64,000 bases of DNA, from assembly GCA_900319625.1 (NCBI GenBank), contig ONPD01000001.1:186001-250000 (forward strand), written 5' to 3'. This DNA comes from an uncultured Treponema sp. Lineage in GTDB: Bacteria > Spirochaetota > Spirochaetia > Treponematales > Treponemataceae. Of this stretch, positions 18,501 through 26,633 are shown piece after piece. The translations under genes were made by a program, and so were the position numbers. The notes below the pieces were generated by a model. It was not told where the DNA came from. It saw nothing but the letters and a program-made list of their open reading frames with translations, and made no database searches. Each line of letters opens with the position of its first letter. Within the stretch, counting starts at the first letter, position 1.

Positions 18501-18582
18501 AAGTTATTTTGAAACGGGCATAGCGCTGAAAGAGACTAAAAGCTATGGCTACGGGGCACTGGGCTTTAGTATGAACTTTTAG
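15541..18582 (+). CDS. Large secreted protein: peptidase MA-like HExxH domain, propeller-like middle, barrel-like C-terminus
   Basis: 1013 residues with a signal peptide (1-20) and a strong GGGGAGG ribosome site. Residues ~20-280 look like a gluzincin of the peptidase MA type: His123-Glu-x-x-His127 in 'FWHEITHSITY', with Glu162 in 'TRGMAEGAAV' as probable third zinc ligand. Residues ~290-620 contain repeated short strands in the style of a TolB/WD40-like propeller. From ~660 the pattern of alternating strands with aromatic girdles and a final Phe suggests an outer-membrane barrel or surface domain. It may therefore be a membrane-anchored metalloprotease; activity is inferred from the motif only. 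Its stop overlaps the convergent sirtuin gene by four bases. Confidence 0.7.
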   Translation: MKKLISLALVLLLSFSLFSFDGAVSGYKKILVHKTQWFDVIYGAENEQTARLLIANADRIYKEAAAQYGIEPQCRMPLVITQKVEQFNANWSSYPYNHIVLYDTFPTDNLQVMEDTILGTFWHEITHSITYNMKHPFWQGLGLVFGDEFYPGSLTVTRGMAEGAAVASESISGQGRLNSEFSRHVIKQAKIEGEFPYYSDVQGASDKYPMGAFYEFNGAFYQWVQDKYGMEKYADFWYRLCNLKSITVSGAFKKAFGQSLRSAWKEYENDLAVQVDSGDKNPVKKGLAKDFFTPDSADYSVANDSGALYGNLKKCDDGLIYINSKTSSLYFVDNASLSSGGKIQPKKLFTLQQMEKADISRDGRFLALQIMSQRAAATKSKILVYDRKNGRFKTLSKITNVHDAVILESGGNYYLVCQIYESPIVKIATYKLQLDDRGDLAGFSEAASFDLEKATLFQSMTWLPDWGAGDAAAAGGAGNAEKVPAFAAIKKSALNYFICGYTIKGQLLFESPLPGKNTAARYISYDEEAKRFLFSYTEPDTMPRLASFDLQSKTFLFEKADFSGGIFYPLCVQGKIIYAGNFYRQKRLLVKNDQSGLSEGISGNEAQKIRRPEFSLGQVEPPVEGEIETKPYNRRNFLRGSLYPLSSLSSNSYNYGQKTSYPMLVSASYLNISPWTSGIFIIELGFGLITNSLGLQVEYQSGSFTKVFKYSLSGFTEFDKAGWKQSRASGTITSTIPFGRVSKLIFSDTLLLHYGRSNLTKAQAKRKYGSLRYGWAYSDSSKKYFYGLDSFSAGYSNIHQCGDGKYSDGGFSIGSIFFTRYNANNRYDLDKYEFYNDLGFTASLALPRLLPLRDTLNLTYNLPARLSLNIFAEEKKADFSVLAGLKQDGFPEFNAVTLDFETILFGADIQKGAGILFFNDIRLLFHYKLGFSYSEVHDDDNWRIFDLKDYLKKLGGDVPLEHFFGLKVAAGITPNYGVTANNRFKTESYFETGIALKETKSYGYGALGFSMNF

Positions 18583-19337
18583 TTCACTTTAATCTGATCC
18601 AGAATCTCTCCAATCTTGTCGTGGATTACAAGAGTGGCACGGCTATCCTTCATTGTGGCGGTTTTGTTTATCAGAACAAGATTTTCGCCGTGGAAGTAAT
18701 CAATTAAACCTGCGGCCGGATATACAATCAGCGAGGTTCCACCGATTATAAGGGTGTCTGCTTCCTTAATTGCGTTAATGGCTCCGTTTACAATGTCGTT
18801 ATCGAGACCTTCCTCATATAAAACTACATCCGGCTTAATGAGTCCGCCGCATTTTGTGCAGTGAGGCAGCTTGTCCGGGGCCTTTGCGCTTTCTTCAATA
18901 ATTTTTTCATCATAGAATTCATGGCAGTCTTCGCAGTAATTTCTGAGGACGCTGCCGTGAAGCTCGTAAACCACCTTGCTTCCGGCCATCTGGTGAAGTC
19001 CGTCAATATTCTGGGTTACTACGGCCTTAAGTTTTCCGGCCTTTTCAAGTTCTGCAAGCTTGTAATGAGCCTTGTTTGGCTGAACTCCGTGAATCAAAAG
19101 CTTTTCACGGTAAAAGCGGTAAAATTCCTTTGTATTTTCGTAAAAAAAGGTTCGGCTGATAATCTGCTCAGGAGGATAAGCCCACTTTAAATTGTAAAGA
19201 CCATCAACACTTCGGAAATCGGGGATTCCTGATTCAGTTGAAACGCCGGCCCCTCCAAAGAATACTATGCTTTTGCTTTTATCGATAATTTGCTGTAGAC
19301 TATCGATGTTAAAAAGTTTTTGTTTTTTGCTTATCAT
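18579..19337 (-). CDS. cobB: SIR2-family NAD-dependent protein deacylase
   Basis: 252-residue cytosolic sirtuin that removes acyl groups from lysines using NAD. Motifs seen: 'GGAGVSTESGIPDFRS' (NAD loop, ~28-43), 'TQNIDGLH' (108-115), catalytic His127 in 'ELHGS', and zinc cysteines Cys135, Cys138, Cys160 and Cys163. Length and motif order are those of bacterial class U/III sirtuins. An AGGAAGG ribosome site precedes ATG 19337. It is encoded convergently to the large protease-like gene, overlapping its last four bases, and is monocistronic as far as seen. The symbol is by family. Confidence 0.92.
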   Translation of the reverse strand: MISKKQKLFNIDSLQQIIDKSKSIVFFGGAGVSTESGIPDFRSVDGLYNLKWAYPPEQIISRTFFYENTKEFYRFYREKLLIHGVQPNKAHYKLAELEKAGKLKAVVTQNIDGLHQMAGSKVVYELHGSVLRNYCEDCHEFYDEKIIEESAKAPDKLPHCTKCGGLIKPDVVLYEEGLDNDIVNGAINAIKEADTLIIGGTSLIVYPAAGLIDYFHGENLVLINKTATMKDSRATLVIHDKIGEILDQIKVN

Positions 19338-19477
19338 AGCAACCTTCCTGATTTTAGTTTTTTAAATTTGGAATTGAATTAGTTTCCTCATCCTAACCTT
19401 TGTACTTATAAATTAGTCCAATTCTTCCGATAAGTAAATAACTCATTTTTTACAAAAATGAAAATCGAGGTATTTTT

Positions 19478-22400
19478 TTGATGTTTAAAAAGGTTTTTGC
19501 GGCAGGAGTTCTGAGTTTATCATTTGCGGCCCCTTTTTTTGGTCAGTTTACTAGTCCAAAGGTGGAAAGTATAACTGCCCGGAATTTGAACAGTTGGGAA
19601 GAAAGCTTTGATCTGGAATCCAGAAAGCCCGGCAAGTACAATATCCTCATTAACGCTAAGGATTTGGGCGGAAACGAATTTACCGAAGGTCCCTATAATA
19701 TCTTTATAGATCCTAAATCAGATTTGCCTGTGTGCAGTATTACAAACCCTTTTCCGAATATGCGGGTTGTTGGAAACCTGAACATTGTAGGAACCTGTAT
19801 TGATGATGACGGAGTTTCGCGTGTAAAGCTCATTCTTGATGAGGGAAAGGCCAGTGAGCTGACGGTTGATGCGGACGGAAAAGAATTCTGGTCATATTAT
19901 CTTGATACAACAAAGCTGGAAGAGGGAACTCATACAATCAAGGTTATCGGTTACGATATAAATACGGTTCCTGTTGAAGGAAATCCTCTTGTTCTTACCT
20001 GGCAGCTGGACAGAAAAGCGCCGGTTACAAATCTGATTGGCAAAGAAATGGGTATGCTGGTTTCCGGTAAGGTGAACTTTCATGGTCTTGTTACAGACGG
20101 AAACGGCATTAAAAAGCTTGAATATTCAACTGATAAGGGAGAGCATTTTACTCAGATTAAGCTTGCAAAGACAAAGGATATGTCTTCAAGAAGCTTTATC
20201 CTTGATATAGATACAAAAGCCTTTGCAGATGGTCCTGCCGTTCTCTGGTTCCGCGCAACTGATATGACAGGCTCCGTGGGACTGTTTTCCTACCTTTATT
20301 TTATAGACAACACAAAACCTTATGTGCAGATTGTAAGTCCCATTGAAGGTGATGTTAAAAACGGAAAATTTTCTGCGGCCGGCTTTGCAAAAGATAAAAT
20401 CGGTATCACAAATCTTTCCTGGACCTTTGGAACTCAGACCGGTGAATTTGAACTGATTCCGGGAAACCCATACTGGAAGCTTGATCTTGATACGACCGGT
20501 ATGAAGGAAAAAAGCGTAAAACTTACGATTCATGCAAGTGACAAGGCCGGAAATAATGTTGAAGTTTCAAGAACTATTCCTTTGAACCAGGAGGCAGACA
20601 GGCCTGTCGTTCAGCTTAATGAACCTGCCCCGGATCAGATTTTCGGACAGGATGACAGCTTTGTAATCCGGGGAATTGCGTCAGATGATGATGCCGTTCA
20701 GAGTGTAAAAATTACGGTAGATAACGGAGAGCCTTTTATTCAGGAAACCCGTGGTCCTTTTATTTATACTCCGGAACTTGAATACAGCTTTGAAATGACA
20801 AAGCACACCATAACTGTAACAGCCCTTGATGAAAACGGACTTGAAGGAAATCCTGTAACAAGAACTTTCTATACTGCCGGTTCTGATATTGATTTTTCTG
20901 ACATAAATATCGTAAACGGAAAAAGCATCCAGAACTTTACAGACGGTATGGAAATCCATCCGGAAAGCGGCTCAACTTTTGAGCTTACTGCCCGTTCCGC
21001 AATCGGAATACAGAATGTTCATTCAGAAATCCTCTGGGGAAAAAACGGCAAAATTGAAAAAGATGACCAGCTTGCAAAGCCGGCTGCCTCATATAAATTC
21101 AACCTTCCAATCGCCAGTGATTTTCCAAAGGGAGTAGTAAACCTTAAAATTCAGGTTACTGATATTGCAGACCACGTCTCTGAATATTCAGCCCTTATGT
21201 ACATCACAAATACTTCGGCTGTAAAAGCTGATGAAATGGAAATCATTTTTGATGAAACAAGAATTGATGAAGAAGGAACAATCGTAAATGACAAGGAATA
21301 TCCTGCCAGTGCCTACTTTAGCGGCGGTGTCGCAAAGAAGGTAGAACTTGTTCCTGCAACTCCTTTTGCCACAGCCGAACTTTTTGGAAATCAGATTGTT
21401 CTTATGCCGGGCGATGCTGTTGGTGGTTCAGCTGACGTAAAAATCCGCGTTACCACAGACAAGGGAAAAACCGTTGAATCGCGCACAATCCGCTTTAAGT
21501 CTGGAAAAGACCTTCCAACCTTGACGCTGGACAGCTCTGCGGTAGGACTTCTTGACGGAAAGGCGGGGCCTGTAAAGGTGGAAGGAAACGCTGCCTGCGT
21601 TACGGGGCTTTCCCGCCTTTATTATCACGTGCTTTCAGCCCACACAGAAATGAAGGGCGGGGTAGTTGCAGCAATTACAACTGAGGTTAAAGAAGAAATC
21701 CCACTGGAAACAGATAAAAACGGAAATTTCAGCCTGGAAATTGACCCGGCTGAATTTGGTGACGGCGCCCATGTTGTTGAGTTTGTTGCAGAAGCGGCAA
21801 ACGGAATCATAGTTGCAAACGCTGTGGCCTTTACTTCCATTCCGGAAATCGAAGAAATAGAAGGAAAAATGCCGGTCGCAAAGCCTCCTTTTGTTGCCTG
21901 GCTGGACGGCGGCTTTGATATTTACGCAATCGCAATTTATCAGGGTGAGTTAGATACTCTTTATGATACATTTAAGACCTTCCACCGGTCGGAGCTGCAG
22001 GAGGGGAACAATCCTCTTTCTGTGACTGTGATGGCAGTGGATGGAAAGGCGCCGGTGGCAGGAAAATACAATGCCGTAAAGCAGGCTACTCTTGAAGTGA
22101 ATATTGCCTCTGTTAATGAGGAGCCTTACCTGAGCGGTATGCCGGTCACAATTCCTTTTGGTGTGAAAGACGGCGGAAAAATCCAGCTTTACATTAACTC
22201 TTCGGCTTCTGTCGGCTCTGTAAGCTATGAAATTACGGGCGCTGAAGTGAGCGGAGGGGACGTAAAACAGACTGGTTCTGCAAAAATCCTTAAGCCGGGC
22301 GCTGAAAATCCAAACCTGTGGATTGCTGAAATCCCGCTTGGAAATCTTCCTGCCCGTGTAAATAATTTCACTGCAACCGTTAAGGCGGGCTCCCTTACAA

Positions 22401-25400
22401 AAACAGTGCAGGGTGCCGTTACAGTCCTCCGTGAAAATCCGGAGGATTCAATCAGCGATGCAGAAAAGGTTTTTGCTTATCCTGCCAGGGGAACCCTTTT
22501 TGATGAAGTTGAAAACCGCTGGGTTATTTCTAACGGTTCTAAGTTCTATTTCTATGCAAATGTTACGGGGCCTTTCCGTGCAGAATTGATTTCCAAGGCT
22601 GACGGACTCAAAATTGATACAGACGGAAAGCTTATCATCCTGAGCGCAGAAAAGGACGGAGAATACTCCGGCGTTTCGGTTCGTGTTTACGATAAATACG
22701 GTGATGTATTTGATTCAGAAAAGCTGAATTTCTCGGTGGATAATACTGGTCCGGTTCTCAATCTTGTGGAGCCGGTATTCGGTCAGTGGCTTGGAAATGT
22801 ATTCAAGCTGAGCGGAACTGTTGCAGATCCTTCCGGAATTGCCTTTATCGAATATTCTCTTGATAATGGTGAAACCTGGAAGGATATCAGATTCAGCGGC
22901 GGAAAAAATCCAGGAATCACCTTTGCAACTGATGTGAATATTGATGACCTGGAGGAAGGCCTTATCAATCTTGATGTGCGGGCCGCAGATGCTTCAGGAA
23001 AAACTTCTACGGCGCATCTTGCCCTCTTTAAGGATGTAACGCCGCCTTCAGTAGTGGTTGTCGTTCCTACTGCTGATGACATTGTAAACGGCGAAACTCT
23101 GATTGTCTTTAATGCAAAAGATAACGGACATCTTGCAAAAGCAGAATATGTGGGCCCTCCGGTTCGCGGCAAAACACCTGTGAGAACTCCTCTTGAACTT
23201 TCTGATTTGACTTCTATCCTCCTTGGAACTGAAGCCTGTCCTATTAATGATGCAATGTCCTTTGTATTTACGGATGACGCCGGAAACACAAATACAATGG
23301 ATATCTGGGACTTTATTATTGATAATGAATCGGATTTACCGATTTCTGAAATACATGTTCCTGAAGAAATGCAGGTAATTACCCGAGACTTTACAATTTC
23401 CGGAGTAGTTTACGATGATGACGGCGACACAACAATGTTCTATAAGATTGATGATGGCCAGTATCATCAGCTTGCGGATTTGGGAACAAGCTTTGCAATC
23501 GATATTCCTCTGTCTACTATGACAGATAATGAACATACAGTTACTGTTTATGCAGTTGATATAAACGGAGTTAAGGGTCCTGAAACTTCGCGAACCTTCA
23601 GAATTTCTCTTGAAGAACCTAAGGGTGCCGTTGAGCTTCCTACCATCGATACTCATAACCGCCAGAAAGTTACTTTATCCGGCTGGTCGAGTGATAAAAA
23701 CGGAATAGAAAAGGTTCAGGTTTCTCTTGATAACGGTAACAGTTACAACGACGCAATCGGAACTGAAAAATGGACTTATGAACTTGATACCCGTGTAATT
23801 CCGGGCGGAACTCAGGTTGTCTTCCTCAAGATTTCTGATAAATACGGAATTCAGGGACTTTATTCAAGCTTAATCAATATTGATAACGAGGCGCCGGAAC
23901 TCACTCTGGAGCTTCCTCTTGATGATTCTGTAACAACCGGAAGGCTTTTCTTCTCCGGCTTTACTTATGATAACGTGGGAATTACAGACCTTCACGTTAC
24001 ACTCAGAAATCTTGATAAGGGCGGAAAGCCGGTCGTAAAAAATATTCCGGTAAATCGCGTTGTCGGTGAAACAATCGACATTTCTGATATGGAAAACGGT
24101 TTTTACAACCTTGAATTTACAGGAAAGGATAAGGCGGGTAACACAACAAACATCAGCCGAAACTTCCGTCTGGACAAGAACCGCCAGCCTGCCACCGTCG
24201 ATATTCTTTACCCTCTGAACGGGGAGCATAAAAACGGTAATTTTACGATTTATGGACAGTCGGAAGGCGAACTGGAAATAGTTCATCTCAACCTCTATCT
24301 TGATAATAAAATTGTGGGGCAGACTGAGCTTACAAGCTGCGGCTTCTTCAAGTTTGATCTGGGACCGGAAGATATTTCTGAAGGACTTCATACTTACAAG
24401 ATTGGAACGGTGCTTGAAAACGGCAGGGAGCTTTTCTCTAACGAGCAGACAATCACCTACAGCCCGACAGGCCCGTGGATTACTATCGATAACTTTACCT
24501 ACGGCGACTTTGCCGTTAATCGTCCCTTTATCCGCGGTCAGGCCGGCTACTCAATTTCTGAAGAAGAGCTTCTTCTTTCAAGAACAAAGGAAACCTCCGC
24601 AGAAGAAAAGGCCGTTACAGCGGCAAAGCGGGTTGCAAAAATTGATTTGAGTTTTGATAACGGAAAGACCTTCAAAGAGATTTCCAAAAAAGACGGCTGG
24701 TTCTACAGAATTGAAAACGAAGATATGACAGAAGGTTACCACTTCCTTCTTATTCGTGCTACAATGGTAAATGGTGAAGTTGCCGTTACCAGAACAATAG
24801 TTCAGGTGGATAATACAAAGCCTTCGATAAGGCTGATTTCTCCTGAGCGCGGTGGACGTTATAATCAGACGCTCCTTGTTTCCGGAGTTTCTAACGATAA
24901 TATCGAATTGAAAGACGTAACAATTACCCTGCGAAAAGGTGATAAGTCAGCCTACCAGGTTCCGTCTTTCATACAGGGACTCTATCTGGATTTCCACTTC
25001 TGGGGCGCAACTTTGTATGAACTGGGAGCAGGCCTTACCTTCTTTGATGACAACGTTAAACTTCAGGTTCAGTGGGGTCAGTTTACCCAGGAGCAGAGAG
25101 ACGCTGTTTCTGACTTGTTCGGTGTAAAACTGACGGATACCCGTTATGGAGGAAGTAACATTCTGGGAATTAAGATTCTGGCAAACATTGTCTCAATTCC
25201 TTTCAGCTACTTCTTTGGTCATGATTTTGACTGGCTGCATTCTTCAGTTGCGGTCGGTGCCCAGTTCAGCTGGTTTGATTTGACTCAGAGCGGAAAAACG
25301 CAAACTTTGTCAGCTTTAGTTGGACAGATTGAGCTTCCGAAAGTAAAATTAAAGAATGTAAAGATGTTCAGTCAGTTTGCACTTTACTTCGAAGGTTCGC

Positions 25401-25492
25401 TGTGGTTTATTCCTACCGACGTAACAAGTACGGTAGAAATTCAGAGTATTGTTCCTCAATTCGCTATCGGATTAAGAACGAATATATTCTAA
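19478..25492 (+). CDS. Giant secreted protein with many Ig-like repeats and a beta-barrel-like C-terminus
   Basis: 2004 residues with signal peptide (1-22, cleavage near FFGQF). Most of the chain is an array of ~95-100-residue Ig/cadherin-like repeats. Recurring marks are 'DNTKP', 'P-x-x-G', '-SG-x-x-x-D--GI--V' and 'LDNGETW'; clear examples begin near residues 185, 285, 1090, 1285, 1470 and 1785. The final ~180 residues change character after the last repeat: alternating strands, 'GLYLDFHFWG', 'LGAGLTFFDDNVKLQVQWG', ending in Phe. This looks like an outer-membrane anchoring barrel, so the repeats could extend outward or span the periplasm. I recognise no named family. The ribosome site is GAGG within TGAAAATCGAGG. 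Two envelope genes follow closely, suggesting an operon. Confidence 0.7.
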   Translation: MMFKKVFAAGVLSLSFAAPFFGQFTSPKVESITARNLNSWEESFDLESRKPGKYNILINAKDLGGNEFTEGPYNIFIDPKSDLPVCSITNPFPNMRVVGNLNIVGTCIDDDGVSRVKLILDEGKASELTVDADGKEFWSYYLDTTKLEEGTHTIKVIGYDINTVPVEGNPLVLTWQLDRKAPVTNLIGKEMGMLVSGKVNFHGLVTDGNGIKKLEYSTDKGEHFTQIKLAKTKDMSSRSFILDIDTKAFADGPAVLWFRATDMTGSVGLFSYLYFIDNTKPYVQIVSPIEGDVKNGKFSAAGFAKDKIGITNLSWTFGTQTGEFELIPGNPYWKLDLDTTGMKEKSVKLTIHASDKAGNNVEVSRTIPLNQEADRPVVQLNEPAPDQIFGQDDSFVIRGIASDDDAVQSVKITVDNGEPFIQETRGPFIYTPELEYSFEMTKHTITVTALDENGLEGNPVTRTFYTAGSDIDFSDINIVNGKSIQNFTDGMEIHPESGSTFELTARSAIGIQNVHSEILWGKNGKIEKDDQLAKPAASYKFNLPIASDFPKGVVNLKIQVTDIADHVSEYSALMYITNTSAVKADEMEIIFDETRIDEEGTIVNDKEYPASAYFSGGVAKKVELVPATPFATAELFGNQIVLMPGDAVGGSADVKIRVTTDKGKTVESRTIRFKSGKDLPTLTLDSSAVGLLDGKAGPVKVEGNAACVTGLSRLYYHVLSAHTEMKGGVVAAITTEVKEEIPLETDKNGNFSLEIDPAEFGDGAHVVEFVAEAANGIIVANAVAFTSIPEIEEIEGKMPVAKPPFVAWLDGGFDIYAIAIYQGELDTLYDTFKTFHRSELQEGNNPLSVTVMAVDGKAPVAGKYNAVKQATLEVNIASVNEEPYLSGMPVTIPFGVKDGGKIQLYINSSASVGSVSYEITGAEVSGGDVKQTGSAKILKPGAENPNLWIAEIPLGNLPARVNNFTATVKAGSLTKTVQGAVTVLRENPEDSISDAEKVFAYPARGTLFDEVENRWVISNGSKFYFYANVTGPFRAELISKADGLKIDTDGKLIILSAEKDGEYSGVSVRVYDKYGDVFDSEKLNFSVDNTGPVLNLVEPVFGQWLGNVFKLSGTVADPSGIAFIEYSLDNGETWKDIRFSGGKNPGITFATDVNIDDLEEGLINLDVRAADASGKTSTAHLALFKDVTPPSVVVVVPTADDIVNGETLIVFNAKDNGHLAKAEYVGPPVRGKTPVRTPLELSDLTSILLGTEACPINDAMSFVFTDDAGNTNTMDIWDFIIDNESDLPISEIHVPEEMQVITRDFTISGVVYDDDGDTTMFYKIDDGQYHQLADLGTSFAIDIPLSTMTDNEHTVTVYAVDINGVKGPETSRTFRISLEEPKGAVELPTIDTHNRQKVTLSGWSSDKNGIEKVQVSLDNGNSYNDAIGTEKWTYELDTRVIPGGTQVVFLKISDKYGIQGLYSSLINIDNEAPELTLELPLDDSVTTGRLFFSGFTYDNVGITDLHVTLRNLDKGGKPVVKNIPVNRVVGETIDISDMENGFYNLEFTGKDKAGNTTNISRNFRLDKNRQPATVDILYPLNGEHKNGNFTIYGQSEGELEIVHLNLYLDNKIVGQTELTSCGFFKFDLGPEDISEGLHTYKIGTVLENGRELFSNEQTITYSPTGPWITIDNFTYGDFAVNRPFIRGQAGYSISEEELLLSRTKETSAEEKAVTAAKRVAKIDLSFDNGKTFKEISKKDGWFYRIENEDMTEGYHFLLIRATMVNGEVAVTRTIVQVDNTKPSIRLISPERGGRYNQTLLVSGVSNDNIELKDVTITLRKGDKSAYQVPSFIQGLYLDFHFWGATLYELGAGLTFFDDNVKLQVQWGQFTQEQRDAVSDLFGVKLTDTRYGGSNILGIKILANIVSIPFSYFFGHDFDWLHSSVAVGAQFSWFDLTQSGKTQTLSALVGQIELPKVKLKNVKMFSQFALYFEGSLWFIPTDVTSTVEIQSIVPQFAIGLRTNIF

Positions 25493-25517
25493 AAACGGAG
25501 AGAAAGGTTTAGAAATT

Positions 25518-26633
25518 ATGAGACATATAATAAAAGTTTTTACAGCGATATTCTTTCTGACATTAATTTCTCCTCTTTTTGCGGTAGAAGAATATGTAAG
25601 TGAGATTTATAAAGAAATTGATGCGGTATTTGTAAAAAAATCAGAGAAGGAGCTTTCGGCTATTCTGCAGAAAAATCAGAATGACCCATACTATTATCTG
25701 ATTGAAAACTATACTGAAAAGAAAATCCGTCGTCTTATTGTTGCAAATGATTATGACTTTGCAATGGTCGCTACTGAGGTTGTAATCGAAAACAATCTGG
25801 ATAACGAACGTGCTGTTGAAATGTATTCTACAATCATGGATGCTTATGAGGTTCAGAAGGAATACGAGCAGAAGGAAGAGGAAAAGCGTCAGAAGGAGCA
25901 GGCAAGAATCGAAAAGCAGAAGGAATCAAAACGAGCGGGAGTTGAAAAGCAGTATGTTTCAACGAAAACTGCCGGCGGCGGCTCGGTTTATGTTTCCGGA
26001 AAAGATGTTCAGGCGGCGAGCTCTGCCTGGAAGGCTGCCCTGGGTGTAGCTAACGTGAGCTTTCTTATGGAGGAAGAGTCAGGTGTAAATGCAAGAAACT
26101 ATGGAATTTCTGCAACTGTTACAAGTGAGCATTTTTTGGAAAAAATTTCTATAGGCTGTGACGCCGGACTTGATTTTAAGTTTCTGGATTTGGGCAGCGG
26201 AGAGTCAAAAATCCCTCTTATGCTTGATTTTGACTTTATTCCAAAAATTGGATTTCCGTCCTTTTTCAGAAATCTATTCTTAAGGGCAGGCTTTGCCGGT
26301 ATGAAAACCGGAAAGCAGAAGGATTCAACAAAAACGGATAATGTAATCGGAAATTTCTATACTCCGGTTCTTGGTCTTCAGATTGAAGATTTCAAAATTG
26401 GCCCTACAGAACTTACGGCAAATTTTGACTATTATATAGGACATCTTTATTATAATGATGTAACTTCGGCAATGGCGGCAGGAGCAAATCTTGCTATTCC
26501 GTTTACGAATTTAGATCAGGTAAAACTGACTTTTAACGTTGGGGTTAAAGACAAGATTTTCCTGAAGGAGAGTGGATTGGAAAATCGTGCAAATATAATT
26601 CTTGCAATTGGAGCTGAAAATGGTAACAAGTAA
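25518..26633 (+). CDS. Secreted protein with coiled coil and beta-rich C-terminal domain, unknown
   Basis: 371 residues with a signal peptide (1-22). Residues ~25-110 are helical. About 110-145 is a strongly charged heptad-like segment (runs of EKQKE, KEEEKRQK type) that should form a coiled coil. The last ~180 residues are alternating strands with Gly turns, resembling an eight-stranded barrel, although the chain ends NK rather than in an aromatic residue. It lies 25 bases after the Ig-repeat gene, and its 3' end overlaps the next gene by 14 bases, so the three are probably translated as a set. The function is unknown; an accessory of the Ig-repeat protein is a reasonable guess from position only. 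Confidence 0.6.
   Translation: MRHIIKVFTAIFFLTLISPLFAVEEYVSEIYKEIDAVFVKKSEKELSAILQKNQNDPYYYLIENYTEKKIRRLIVANDYDFAMVATEVVIENNLDNERAVEMYSTIMDAYEVQKEYEQKEEEKRQKEQARIEKQKESKRAGVEKQYVSTKTAGGGSVYVSGKDVQAASSAWKAALGVANVSFLMEEESGVNARNYGISATVTSEHFLEKISIGCDAGLDFKFLDLGSGESKIPLMLDFDFIPKIGFPSFFRNLFLRAGFAGMKTGKQKDSTKTDNVIGNFYTPVLGLQIEDFKIGPTELTANFDYYIGHLYYNDVTSAMAAGANLAIPFTNLDQVKLTFNVGVKDKIFLKESGLENRANIILAIGAENGNK

Noticed and set aside
25810..26049. Arg/Lys-rich small ORF inside the coiled-coil gene
   Set aside because: Out-of-frame reading of a Lys/Glu-rich coiled-coil coding stretch; no ribosome site and fully contained in a better gene.
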